Source: Rhyzopertha dominica (lineage: Eukaryota; Arthropoda; Insecta; Coleoptera; Bostrichidae). From it: DNA of 64,000 nt. Under the pieces are notes generated by a model. The model had not been told where the DNA came from and did not search any database. It saw nothing but the letters and a program-made list of their open reading frames with translations. How positions within the stretch are numbered: position 1 is the first letter of the stretch; each line of letters opens with the position of its first letter. The translations under genes were made by a program, and so were the position numbers. Below, in pieces: positions 22,201 to 34,300 of the stretch. The stretch is from contig QCXZ01000137.1 of NCBI GenBank assembly GCA_025024175.1, positions 6,820,001-6,884,000 of the forward strand, given 5' to 3'.

Positions 22201-25200
22201 AGAGCACTGGCCAGTGTTGCCATCCATACCATAATTATGGTATATATACCATAATGGTATGACAAATACCATATACCATAATAAATTATTATGGTATCCA
22301 CATTTTACCATAATTTGCACAGAGTCAATTTCAGTTTTTTTCTATAACACAAAAATTCCATCACGGCAAGCTTGGTTTTCTACATCGCGTACTAGCCTCG
22401 ACACAGGGTTTCATTTCTTAGCCTCTCTCTCCTTAGAGCAAACTTTGTACTTGATTTATTCAAAAGTTACTTAAAATTTTGGGGTTTTTTTGTACAGCGA
22501 TGGGTATGTAGGCACAACTTGTACTGTAATAAGCTACTAAACTAACACCTAAAAATTCTGAACAACCCTATTTAAAGAAAATGGCGGCGACTAGTTTTTC
22601 TTGTTTTCCCTAAGAAGGGGTAAAAATTACGCATACATGGCAATGACACAAATTGAAGAAGACAAAAGTCGGCATTCAACTGTGAAGCAATATTTATTAT
22701 ACGAGGTAAGGTTAAAAAAATGAATTTTAAATACCAAATATGATAATCTGCAAAAAAAATTTTTGAACACCCACCAAACTATCTTCAAAGAGATTAAAAA
22801 GACCTACAATTTGACATATAGCTTAAAGTTGTACGTAAAAAAATAAAGAAAATACGAGCCTGGGGAGTTGTAAGTGGCGGACCCTGTATATGTCGTTGAT
22901 CGTCAACCAACGATAATGCATATACCATAATTTGTGCCAAAATACCATAATATTTTGGAGTTGATACCATAATTTATGAAGCAAGGCCTGGCAACATTGG
23001 CACTGGCTATTATTGGTGTTTCTCGCTTTCGTAAGCATGCGAACCTTTTACGTCATCTCCGTGGCGGTATATCGAGGCATTTGAAACTCATATTGAAAAA
23101 TCCATACTTTCACATTTTTTTCTCGCCAAAGAAGAACCGGAAAAAATCGCAAAAAAATGTCTTTGTGCTTCAATTTTTATGTACATTTTAAATGTAAAAT
23201 AAAAAAAAATATGGGACGACCCCATTGGAGCCCATATGCTGTTTCAGGGCTTTTATCCTTCCAAGTCAATAAATCGCACTTCACGAAATTCTCCTTTCCA
23301 CTGGAGGAACAGAAAAAATCTGGAGGACTCATGCCGGGACTAAACGTGGGATGTGGAAGAATTTCACAGCAGTTTTTCTCTCAAACTCCTTTGACTGATC
23401 AAGCGTTATCGTGCAGGAGGATTACGCCGCTGTTTTTCATATCTCGTTCACACTTTTGGAATCATGCATTTAAATTTTCTACAAAGAAGACAAATACATT
23501 TGTCTTTTTGGTATTTGTCTACTGCTTGTTTATCCATGCGGTCTTCTTCAATTATTATAGCCACAATAGCAGCAAAAGTGTTATCGGTAGCAGTATGAGG
23601 TCTCCAACTTCTGTGGTCGTCTTTATCACTAGTCCAACCCACTGGAACGCGTACTCCATCAAGTTACTGTTCAACTATACTAGAGGACTCCTGCAAGCTT
23701 CTTGTAACGCACCGTGAATTTCGGCAATTTATTATTAATCCGCTACAATGACGCGTTCCATTGCATCAAACTACCTTTACACATATACTAAGTGAACTAC
23801 CCGTACTCTATACTTATATTATAGCTAAGTGATGTCCCAATGATAGACTTTTACAATTCAACAGCACTTGTTTTTTCACCATAATCGCCAGTTTGATATG
23901 TGCAGGAATTATGACATGACCCTCGCAATATGTCAATTCCTACTTTTTCAGATAGGCTAAAGAAAAAGGTTTATAGACGCGAAGTCAGGTGATTTCGTTG
24001 GGTGTCACAGCACCTATTTGTTCTATCAATTTTTCTTGGAACATTTCATCTAAATGTAAGAGAACAACATGCCGTATACAGTGGGAATATGATGATAACT
24101 ATATAATTTCAGTACAAGATTTTGTACACTTTGGAATCTATGATACAATCACCTACTGCCCTATCCCCATACATTAAATTTTTTGGTATCTGGGTATACA
24201 CTTTACCCATCAAGTGAGGATTAACTCCGCTCCAGTATCTGAAGTTATGCTGATTAACCTACACTAGCAAATAATGATGTTACTTCAGATAAGATGAGCA
24301 TCTCAATCTCCTGAAGTTTAATGCTTTTTAATTTTCTGCAATAAACTGTAGGGAATCTTTAACTGAACTATCTACTTTGATTTTATCTATTCAAAACTTT
24401 ATGACTTGTAATATATATGTCATACTTAAATAAGTTGTTAAATCAGTTCTTAACAAAGCACAAGTATTGCAGTTATTATTATCACATACAAAAAGTCATG
24501 ACAATAATTATGAAATACCTTGACAATTTTACCTACTGGCAAAACATAGTTTGCTTTATGATGCCACACAGCAAGTACCCTAGCTCTATGGTATGACAGG
24601 CTATATGTTTTAAAAGTCAGTCTGCTCTGGTGTCTGTTAGGAGTAGTTTAACTACCTTATAGTACATCACTGAAATTCTACAACCTGTAGCTATACCTTA
24701 AATTGAGGCTACCCTATATATCATTTTCCTTTTCATTACTTTTGAGTTCCAAATATAATTAACAATTTCAGGAAAAACTTCACTTGTGTTTGATGCAGCT
24801 CACAAAATGCTTCAATTAACATGAAAAAATCAAGACAAAAACAGAAAAAAAAACATTAAAAATGAATATGTACCCAATAATAAACAAATAGTGGGCTGAA
24901 GATGGGAAAAACCCTAAAACATGCTAAAACAGTCTCAAGAGAATTAGAACAAACCTGCAAAAACCCAAAACAAAAAAGTAGTGTTTGCTTATTCAAGTAG
25001 TGCACAAAATTTTGTTTCAGAAAGCACTCTCTGACCCATTAGTATGCGGTTTTATGGTGGAACCCATCCAGGGTGAGGCTGGTATAAAGATTCCCTCTGA
25101 AGGCTACCTCAAGGGTGTCAGGGATTTGTGCACAAAGTACAACGTTTTGTGGATAGCAGATGAAATTCAGACAGGTTTGGGAAGAACAGGAAAACTTTTG

Positions 25201-26806
25201 GCAGTAGATTATGAAAATGTCAGGCCGGACATACTGGTGCTCGGCAAGGCATTAGGGGGAGGGGTATATCCAGTTTCTGCCTGTCTCGCTAATGATGATG
25301 TTATGCTAGTCATGGAACCTGGTAAGAATGATTAAGAAATTAACTTATTTTATATGCTTATTTCACATAAAGAGACTAGAGAAAATATTAAAAAAATCAT
25401 TAAATAGTTCGCTTATCCATCTACTACTACGAATAAATGGGTATTAAATGAAGTAATAAATCCAGTGGTTTAATTATTTTAATCTATAATTTTTTGACTT
25501 GGTAATCGGCTGTGAAGTACAGCATGCCCACCGGTTCATCAAAAAATCAAAGTCCCTTAACTCCTTAACCAGTGATTTTACTACAAAAATATTTGGTACA
25601 TGTATCAAGGACATGTATAGGTAGAACATACTCAAATATAGATGTTGATGTTTATTTTGTGGAGTCCTTTTGTGTTAATTTTTCTTATTGTATTTATTTG
25701 TAGGTTCTGGCTCCTTTTTTTTTATAAATTAAAGACACTTTTTTCTAATAATATAACGTTTCGACCTATAATTTAGGTCTTTGTCGAATATTTTTACTTT
25801 GTAGATTGACAAATTATTATGAAAATCAATATGACATTTACAATTTTGATATTAATATAAAATGTACCTTCAAGTTTGTTCCTTTGCTATCATTGTGGAT
25901 GGTAAATGTGACGGTGAGAGGGTGTGTTTAAATGACCCTCTCACCGTCACATTTACCATCCACAATGATAGCAAAGGAACAAACTTGAAGGTACATTTTA
26001 TATTATAATATCAAAATTGTAAATGCCATATTGATTTTCATAATAATTTGTCAATCTACAAAATAAAAATATTCGACAAAGACCTAAATTATAGGTCGAA
26101 ACGTTATATTATTAGAAAAAAGTGTCTTTAATTTATTAAAAAAAAGGAGCCAGAACCTACAAATAAATACAATAAGAAAAATACTCAAATATTATTGAAA
26201 TAAGAAACATCGAGTTTATTTACCTGTCTGCTTCACATGGAACGCACCATTTGTATATTTTATTGCAAATAAACTAATAATTATCACTAGAATGGTCACT
26301 TATATTTCAACAAAAACTTGCATTGATGTGTCCAGCTGCATGTTTAAGTATGCATAAAACTTTTGCAGGTACACATGGTTCTACTTTTGGTGGTAACCCG
26401 TTAGGATCGAAAGTAGCAATTGCAGCGTTACGAGTCTTAGAGGACGAAAAACTATCGGAAAATTCATATAAAATGGGCCAATTATTCAGGGAACTACTCC
26501 AGAAACGATTAAACAACAAGGTTGTTATTGAAGTAAGAGGAAAAGGATTAATGAATGCTATTGTGATAAATTCAAGTAAGAGTAGTACACATGTGGTTCT
26601 TCGCTAAACTTATGTAATTATGTCCTGCTGTTTCAGATTTTGCTGATGCGTGGGATATTTGTTTAAAAATGAAAGAGAATGGTTTGATAGCCAAGCATAC
26701 TCATGAAGATATCATCAGGCTTTCACCACCATTAACTATCAACAAGGATGAAATCGAAGAAGCAGCTGCCATAATAGAAAAATCTGTCAACAGTATAGTT
26801 TCATAA
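14868..26806 (+). CDS. Oat: Ornithine aminotransferase, mitochondrial (6 exons)
   Basis: PLP enzyme that transfers the delta-amino group of ornithine to 2-oxoglutarate, giving glutamate-5-semialdehyde and glutamate, in the mitochondrial matrix. Coding exons are 14868-15036, 15634-15858, 20481-20704, 25021-25321, 26369-26575 and 26637-26806, with matching phases, encoding 431 residues (human 439). The N-terminus [14 protein letters not shown] is basic and fits a transit peptide. Family landmarks are [11 protein letters not shown] (exon 1), NFGHCHPKI and VLPMNTG (exon 2), FWGRSLAAV (exon 3), [16 protein letters not shown] with PLP-binding Asp253, and LGKALGGG with Schiff-base Lys282 (exon 4), then [10 protein letters not shown] (exon 5). 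Intron 1 needs a GC donor (AAG|GCAAGT) to keep frame. An in-frame ATG at 14796 lies before an acceptor-like TTTCAG, so 14868 is preferred. The large introns hold many transposons. Confidence 0.93.
16133..16196. repeat. (TA)n microsatellite, left of 3-kb element
   Basis: About 32 TA repeats in the second Oat intron, just left of the left terminal repeat of the 3-kb element. A matching (TA)n lies on the other side of that element. The Tyr/Ile-repeat open frames across it are artefacts. Confidence 0.95.
16210..19206. mobile_element. ~3-kb TIR element inside a (TA)n tract
   Basis: The left end TTCCTGAACCAA (16,210-16,221) is the exact reverse complement of the right end TTGGTTCAGGAA (19,195-19,206). 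The core CCTGAACC/GGTTCAGG recurs near both ends: about 16,244, 16,266, 16,281 and 16,459 on the left; about 18,967, 19,000, 19,020 and 19,172 on the right, some as the variant GATC/AGGATCAGG. This is the subterminal-repeat layout of transposase-binding sites. Both ends abut (TA)n tracts. Inside I find no recognisable transposase, so the element looks non-autonomous. The interior (about 17,940-18,600) has a poly-A/T, stem-rich sequence with no coding meaning. The superfamily is unknown. Confidence 0.6.
19224..19267. repeat. (TA)n microsatellite, right of 3-kb element
   Basis: About 20 TA repeats just after the right terminal repeat of the 3-kb element; partner of the tract at 16,133-16,196. 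Confidence 0.93.
19270..19900 (+). mobile_element. Mariner-like transposase remnant
   Basis: The plus strand near 19,703-19,770 encodes [20 protein letters not shown], matching the [17 protein letters not shown] block around the third catalytic acidic residue of insect mariner transposases. The expected Asp after PRSP is Val and the next expected Asp is Ile, so the catalytic site is lost. Upstream, at about 19,440-19,690, are short broken frames that could be the N-terminal part. It lies within the second Oat intron and is dead. Confidence 0.6.
20705..21012. other. Oat intron 3, 5' part
   Basis: Begins with the consensus donor GTAGGT right after exon 3. No repeat or gene recognised up to the mariner end at 21,013. 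Confidence 0.4.
21013..23930 (-). mobile_element. Defective mariner-type element split by ~2-kb insertion
   Basis: The outer ends TACGAGGGTCATGTGAAAATT (21,013 onward) and its inverted partner ...AATTATGACATGACCCTCG (to about 23,928) match the ends of the copy at 10,575-11,493. The 3' piece (21,013 to about 21,170) encodes on the minus strand [18 protein letters not shown], here with the Trp intact. The other piece resumes at about 23,205 (complement of GGCTTTTATCCTTCCAAGTC) and runs to 23,930. The roughly 2.0 kb between is foreign and includes another TIR element at 22,205-23,005. It lies in the third Oat intron. Confidence 0.68.
22205..23005. mobile_element. Nested TIR element with ACCATAAT subterminal repeats
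   Basis: The left end has GCCAGTGTTGCCA (about 22,211-22,223). The right end has TGGCAACATTGGCACTGGC (about 22,987-23,005), its inverted partner with a 6-nt difference. Next to both ends are clusters of ACCATAAT/ATTATGGT: at least six on the left (22,228-22,313) and four on the right (22,923-22,975). Such clusters are typical transposase-binding subterminal repeats. There is no coding capacity. It sits within the insertion that splits the mariner copy. Confidence 0.55.
23931..25020. other. Oat intron 3, 3' part
   Basis: AT-rich sequence ending in the acceptor TTTTGTTTCAG at 25,010-25,020. No feature recognised. Confidence 0.4.
25025..25316 (+). other. Oat exon 4 PLP-binding segment
   Basis: This exon carries the PLP Asp (IADEIQTG) and the Schiff-base lysine (LGKALGGG), 29 residues apart as in human OAT (263 and 292). 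Both are intact, so the locus is expected to code for an active enzyme. Confidence 0.85.
25678..26182. repeat. Near-perfect 0.5-kb palindrome in Oat intron 4
   Basis: The left arm 25,678-25,923 and right arm 25,935-26,182 are almost exact reverse complements, separated by an 11-nt centre (GTGTTTAAATG). Differences are a few single-base changes and small indels in T/A runs. Each arm holds GACAAAGACCTAAATTATAG then GTCGAAACGTT (right arm about 26,073-26,105), a hairpin plus GAAACGT resembling a decayed hammerhead core. Arms this alike imply a recent origin or ongoing conversion. Transcribed within Oat pre-mRNA it would fold into a 245-bp duplex. Confidence 0.92.
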
Positions 26807-26841
26807 GAGGCTTTATTTTCGTTATCTTTGATTGATTCATG

Positions 26842-27482
26842 GGTAATTATTTACTATAGCGTCCCATCACCTATCGAGTTCAAATTGTGCGTACCTATAG
26901 AAAGTGGCCTCCTGAACACGAATATGAAATCCGTTTCTTGCGGTCGCGGCTAGTTTTCAAGAAATTAATATTTTAATTTGGAACTACTTTACGACGCGGA
27001 GTGTTGTCCCGTATGCCGGCCGGTGTCGCATGCTCCTGCGCCGCGCGCAAAAAACACGGCCTAAACGCCTCAAAAATCGCGCGGTAAAAAAACAACCCCC
27101 AAATCTGCTTGAAAACACGCATACGCGTAGGACGTCCGGCCGATGAGTATGCGACACCTCATCACAAAATACGAAGAACACCGAGTGTCGCCAAAAACAC
27201 GGCCTAAATGCCTCAAAAATCGCTCAGTAAAAAAACAATTTCTAAATCTGCTTGAAAACGCACTCACGTAGGACAACCGGACGTTAAGGAGCATGCAGCA
27301 CTGCGCGGCATAAGAGAGAACACTCCGCGTCGTAAAGTAGTTCCAAATTGAAATATTTATTTCTTGAAAACTAAGCGCGACCGCAAGAAACGGATTTCAT
27401 ATTCATGTTCAGGAGGCCACTTTCTAGGGGTACGCACAATTTGAGCTCGATAGGTGATGGGACGCTATAGTAAATAATTACC
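26842..27482. mobile_element. Foldback MITE in the probable Oat 3' UTR
   Basis: The long terminal inverted repeats start GGTAATTATTTACTATAGCG and extend about 160 bp, through GTGGCCTCCTGAACA and TTTCTTGCGGTCGC to GGAACTACTTTACGACGCGG. The middle holds imperfect repeats of CGGCCTAAACGCCTCAAAAATCGC. The flanks are GATTCATG and GATTCATT (26,834-26,841 and 27,483-27,490), an 8-bp duplication with one change, suggesting a hAT-like target duplication. It starts 35 nt after the Oat stop codon and ends about 110 nt before a good AATAAA. Two more copies, nested, lie in an RpL26 intron. Confidence 0.85.
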
Positions 27483-27593
27483 GATTCATTCGAACCTGTA
27501 CCTATGAATATGTGAATATTATATCTATTTCTGTATCTATGGAAATGTCATGTAAATAAGTTGTTTTACATTTGTAAAAGCAGTTTCTTTCAG

Positions 27594-27599
27594 AATAAA
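27594..27599 (+). terminator. Poly(A) signal, probable Oat
   Basis: AATAAA in CAGAATAAATCTGTC, followed by a T/G-rich stretch. It is the best signal downstream of the Oat stop codon once the inserted MITE is discounted. Confidence 0.55.
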
Positions 27600-28336
27600 T
27601 CTGTCTTATTGAGTTTGTCATTAATTAAGGTGTAAGGTATTTGCTTTTAATCGTGCAAACAAAACACCTATATATCAAAATAACCAAAATAATGGTCAAC
27701 ACAGATCAATAATAAACTTACCAACTTCTCACTTCATTCTAAAATGTAGCTCCATAACAATTTGGTAGACTGACTCTTCAATATGAAGCATTTTAGCATT
27801 CACAGCACAGTTCTAAGTCATCTGAAACAAACATTAGCAATTAGACATACAAAATGTAAATAAAAAAATTATTCCTATATACCTTAAAAATAAGTTTTAA
27901 CCACGTTTTCATGTTATTAATATTGTTCAAAAAAATCAAAAATGTCGTTTCTATTATCTAGGTAGAAATTCATACTACAGCGACATCTACGTTTCACATA
28001 AATAATTTAGTTTTTTTTAACCGACAGATGTCTCTACCACCAGCGGTTTAATTACAGATTACTGACAACAACACCCAAAACAAGACAGCATCGTTATGTC
28101 AGTTTTATGTCACCTTTTCTGTTTGTAAAACAATTGAATAAACAAATAGTAAAAATTACAACGCCTGAGTAAAAATAGCATCGAAAAACGAACGTGAAAA
28201 CTTTCTTTCTGGTTTATTTCATTCATAAGTTTGTATTTATACGTGTGCACGTTAATATACGAAAGATGTTTAGTAAGACGCTAAGAAAACGCCAAAAATT
28301 CCAATTCACACTGAAGTAACTAGTTATTAAGCAGAA
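27600..28336. other. Oat to adhesion GPCR intergenic region
   Basis: AT-rich. It should hold the promoter and 5' UTR of the receptor gene, but I see no clear core promoter element. Confidence 0.4.
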
Positions 28337-31300
28337 ATGAACAGGATATTCAGGTATTTAATTCTGGTGTACCTAGCCCTGGTGGCTAGAAGTGACGAAG
28401 ACTGCCCTTCGAAATGTGTGTGCAAGAGCAGCACTAAAGACAGTGCGAACTGGATAAAACCCATGATGAAAGTCAGATGTGGTGATACGGAGAAGATTCA
28501 AAGTTTAGACGAAATAAATTTGTTGATTATAGCAAATGAAACTGTTCAGTTGTAAGTAATCTGACTAAACCCCACCCAGTTACGCTTTTATGACTTCACT
28601 TCCATTTGTTTTGCAGGAATCTGTCAAATAATCACTTAAGTGTGTTTAGGCCAAATATACAATTACTAGCGTTACAAAAACTGTAAGTACCTAAAATAGT
28701 TTTACCATAACTGCAGCAAGAAGTGTTTTGTCATGTTTGCAGAGATTTAAGTAGAAACGGCTTGAGTATTTTACAAAACGATCAATTCGAGAAAGTGCCA
28801 AGCTTAAGGAGACTGGACGTATCGGGAAACAGCATAAAGCATATCGAAGTGCTAGCATTTAACGGACTGCGAGACCTTGAACGACTGAAATTAAACCAAA
28901 ATCAGATTAGTACTATTTATAAAGGGACATTTAAGCCTTTGTATTCTTTAAAGCAACTGTAAGTATTATATAGTATGTAGGTATTTAGCTCAATTAAGGG
29001 GAAAAATAATAGTGGCAGTATAATAATTGATAACTTTAACTACAGTTTAAATGTTTTTTTATTATTGCTACAAATATGTGTGAAAATATAGTACTCTAAA
29101 TAAAAAAAAGTATTTCAATGATGTAGAAAGCAACAATTTGACATTTTATTAAATATATTGCAAAACTCAATAATGGGATGTTTCTACACATATTGCCATA
29201 ATGATACATTTTCATTTTTAAAATGCAAATAAGAGTAACCGATATAAAATGTATGCCTAATTAATATGCAGCATCATAAGATACTATTTTATTGTTTAAA
29301 TATTCACTTAAAATTGTCAGTATCACTAGACAGACATATCCTTTCTGTGAGCATGATGTATATTTTTTCTTTATTCTCTGAAAATTTCAAATATATTCTA
29401 TTATATTCTGCACATACAATTTATACAATTCATCTCTAATATTAATATCCATGAGCAAAATTTTTGCCGAATGTTCAAAATATTATATGCCATTTATGAG
29501 TTTTATTTCTTAGACATTCATACGTTAAATACCAAGCTATAGACCATTACTCGAGATTTGAAAATGTTAGTTTTTTAAGTTTTAAGACTTCCAAATAATA
29601 ACATAATGTGTTGTTCATTGTCGTTCGATAATATCCAAATTTTTCCATAGAGTCACATTTTGTTTCCAGGGACATATCAAACAATCCTTTGGCATGTGAC
29701 TGCGAGCTTCTGTGGCTTTTAGACTGGTCTTCCAAAGCCTCAGTCAAGCTCATTTCGAACCCAAAGTGCAACAATCCCCCAACATTTAAGGGCGTATCGC
29801 TGCGAAAATTAAAGGTCGGTGTGGACATCCACTGCAAATCGCGAGCGAGCAACAGAGAATTGCTGGTGGTAGATCTGCACCCAGCCCACAATCAGGTGGT
29901 ATTCGAAGGAGATCCATTTAAAATCGAGTGTGGTGCTCCCAGCATAATAGATGCTTATGACCCAATCGAATCCAGAGATACACACCTCGAATGGACGTGG
30001 TTGGATTCAAACCCACAGGATCATTTCAAAAATATCAACATAGAAAATCGATTCCTACCGGAAAATGGTATAATTCGGAGTTCCCTAACTATAAACAGGC
30101 TCGAGGGGAATCACACAGGCATATGGAATTGTCTGTTGATTTCGAGTCAGGGGAATTACACAAAGGGGATTACCGTNGTCGTAATCTCCGATGAAACTGA
30201 GTATTGCCCGATCGAAGTTACCAGCAACAATAAGGGAACATATAGTTGGCCACACACCATAGTAAACTTCACTGTTACAACTTCTTGTGAATCTATACAG
30301 TTGAACAGCGAAGTTGCCCATCAAAAAGCGTCTTATTTTTGTTCCCCCGAAGGACAATGGGAAAATCTAAACACCTCAGCATGTCCATACGTATCCAGTA
30401 CCACGAAAATCCTCGAGCAGTTCTCTAAAGTAAATTTGACCTTCACAAAGGAGAATATCTTGGAGAGCGCGAAACATTTCAAAAATCAGACTTCAAATTT
30501 GGCTGCTCTTAAAGATGTCATGGATCTGGTGTTTGTTGTGAGGACTATACAGAATTATTTGGAATACTTGGATTTTGATAAGGAGCTTGTGGGAATTTTG
30601 ATGGACATTTTGAATGGTGTGATGAATATGGCCAGGTCTTTCATTGCNGATGCTGATATTGTTGATGGTAGTTGTGGGAAGATGGTTAAGGCAGTTGAAG
30701 TTCTTTCTGGGCATGCACCATTAACAACATTGCACAAGGTAATATTTCTGTTTAAAGCATATTTTGTCAGCAAGAAAACTGCCATAGGAATATAAAAGTA
30801 ATAATTGATAAATTGGTAATAATAATAAACAGTAACAGTAAAATAATAACGGATCAAGCAAGCCATAATTTTATTTTTTTAACCTGCTTCATTGTGAAAA
30901 TAGGCTTCAACTATGAATGTTTTGTGTTCTACAGTAAAAAGTATTGCAGCCCACAAATAAAAATGAGAAGTTCTGAACTAAGCTAATCTCATTTTGTAAT
31001 AAAACACAGAAAAAGATTGGAATAATGAAACTCATTAACGACCGACATACAGGTCAGTTTGTTGCACCACCACTGCAACATGACTACAAAAACCTTCACT
31101 GGCTTACTTGACCCGTTTTTTCATGAACACATATTTTCAATATCAGAAAAGTATAAAACTTGAGTCAATTTTTTTTTTCAGAACAACATTGTGGCTGAAC
31201 AGTTTCCAGTAAAGCAGGACGGCTTTACAGGTATAACATGCACTTGGTATGTTGGTGGGGCAAACAATCAAGAAAGGGAACTGTATTGTGGTACCACAAA

Positions 31301-34300
31301 CCATACTAAACCTCTTACTTTGAATGACAAGGTTTTGGATTCTTCGGTACAGATTCCCGCAACATTATTTCAACAGTTGGAAGATCAGGATATCATTCTG
31401 AGTCACAACATACAACATATCTCGGTTGTGATGTATAAGAACAATAAGTTTTTTCCTGTAAATGAACAAAGGAGGAAGAAGGATGATGTTACATCGGCTG
31501 TTGTTGGAGTAAAGTTAGGTGAGTTTGTTGTTTGTAACAGTACTGATAGAGCAGGTAGATTTTCTTTTGAATTTGAGAAATTTTTGAGACTTTGAACAAC
31601 CATTAGTCAGAAAATTTCACTTTTCCAATAACTAACACTTCACATTGGCAGTTTTTTCCTTTTTACTGCCTTTTTCATATTACATTCTTTGTGCTAAAAA
31701 TTTTAGATATATTTGGACATGCCAAATGCAATATCAAAATTAACATGTAGAAATAAAAATACAGGTACAAAATAGTCTAAGAAGAAAAAGATACTNGAAT
31801 GCAGANAACAATAAAGAAATTGTGANCTGAAGAAGGCGGGAAAAACCAAAAACCACCAAAACGTTGTTGACAGCAAGCAAAAGCAATAGAACTGAACTGT
31901 ACCATCACCATTTTTTTAAATCGTCTTTTGTTTTAAAGCTATATCCAACTTTTGAACAATGCAACATTTCTTCATTCCTTAATATCTCGCTTTGGTGTGT
32001 AGATACAAAAAAAAAACTGTGAAGACATTTTTGACAGATATTTTTATTTTGAATCCAGTGGCGTATTCATAATTTTTGTAGGGGGTCACATTTTTGAAAT
32101 AAAACAAACCGTAGTTAGCTTTGCTATGGCTGAAAAACCCATTTTTTTTCTGTTTATGAAAATGTATACGCATTATTGTTGAGTTTTTTGTCAAAATGGA
32201 TGTAAATAATGTGATGTAAAACAATGCATAGGTACTGAATTCCAAATAAACATCATTAGTTACATGGCATCCTTGATTACCAACAAGAATATTGCATTAA
32301 TCTTACTTATGTATCCAAATGGGTATATTATATTCTTTTTATGCAATTAAAATTTTTACTTAATAATATAAATTGTTTTGTGTTTTCTTGTTCCATAGCC
32401 TCCCAGACGTAATCGTAAATTCTGATTAAATTACTAAAAAAATTTATCAGAATTGTTGAAAATGAACCCAACAATGTATATATTTTCTTAATTAAAAAAA
32501 AATAGGTCTTCTTGACTGTAGCAAAGCCAACTACGGTTTCCATTTAAAAAATGCAACTTTGTGTTATAATGAAAAAATATGACCCCCAAAAAAAATTCTG
32601 AGTATGCCAATGGATTGAAAATAACCATATACATCAAAAATGTCTGCAGATTTTTGTATCTAGATTCCTAAGCAAGATATTGAGAATTGAAGAAATGTAT
32701 TCATATTTGGCTAAATAAAAGAATATTCTCTACTGCAAAAATTATTATTATTATTATTATTTTATCAAACTTTTTCAGTTAACATGACTGTGGTCAACCT
32801 AACAGACCCGATATACCTCATGTTGAGAAGTCCACCGATATCAGGGCAGGACTTAACCCGCCCAACACCAGTGTGGTGGGACACCACCCTCAACAACGGC
32901 AGAGGTGATTGGTCGACGGAGGGATGTCAATTAAGCCACGAAGTACAAGAAAATTTAGTTTTCTATTGCAAGCACTTGGGATACTACGGCCTCATGCAGG
33001 ACATAACGAATTTCCACAGCATGCAAGCCGGTGCGCGGTTCAAATTCTCACATCCCGCCATTTATGTCGGAAGCTCCCTGTTGATCGTGCTGCTGTTGAT
33101 AGCGATCATGACCTACTTGTTTTGCTACAACGCCATTCAAATGCCGAAGAAGGCCAAGCATTCCGTGATTAATATTTGGATAGCGATCTCGTTACTGTGT
33201 TTTTTGTACGTTTTCGGCATTTATCAGACGGAAAACGTGAAGTTGTGCCAATCCGTTGGGCTGATGTTGCATTACTTTACTTTGTGCTCGTTGCTTTGGA
33301 TGTGTGTCGGTGTCAATTATATGTATAAACGACTGACGAAGAACGATAGTATTGGATTGCAGGACGACGAGTTGCCTTCCGATCAGCCGGTGCAGAAACC
33401 AATTTTGGGATTGTACCTCGTTGGGTGGGGTATTGCGCTTATAATTTGCGGGATATCGGGTGCGGTGAACATGAAAGAATACGCTTCACACTCGTACTGT
33501 TTTTTAAACTCAGGGCCCGCATTAAGTGCATTGATAATCCCGTTTTCCATACTTTTAGTGTTTCTTTTCATATTCTTCCTTCTGATACGGTGCGCGATTT
33601 ACAATGTAGACACCAACGGACATTTGAGTGAAGGGACTCAGGCTACAGAAAACGTAGATTTGGATTTGCTCGAACCTAATTTTCCTAATGTAGATTCCCG
33701 AAGTTTACGCACTAATTCTACAAAAACTGCGTCTACAGAAGTCGAAGACCCAGAACACGCGCCTGCCGCCCAATTAAAGGCCTACATGTTATTCTTGGTC
33801 ATCTACATCCTGACTTGGTTGAGCTGTGCCTTAGCCACGGTTCAACCTTTCAAACCATTTTGGTTCAAAGAAGATCTCTTCAGTATCATTTTCGCTGTTT
33901 GCGCTTTTATTTTGGGCATGTTTACACTTTTCTTTTATTGCATAGCGAGAAACGATGTTCGAACACAATGGATGGTATTCGCACGCAACTTCAAACGAAG
34001 AAATCTCTGTTTTCGCACCAGAAACGTGTCTGACACGCCTGCTAATGTCACTCAAATTCAAATAACCCCACCCATAAACAATCCCCTTCAGGAAATTCAA
34101 CAGGTGGTTTCGAGATCGAGCAGTCGCAGTTCTAGCCATACCAAGACGAATTCTCACACTTCCAACATACTGAAGGCAGCTGTTGATCTGAATGGATCTG
34201 TGTACAGCGAAGTGTGTGGAGCGAAAATTAACAATGTCAATTTGGTTGTGTTGCATCGGCAGCAATATCGTTCACATCACACGGTTCCTAATTTAATTGA

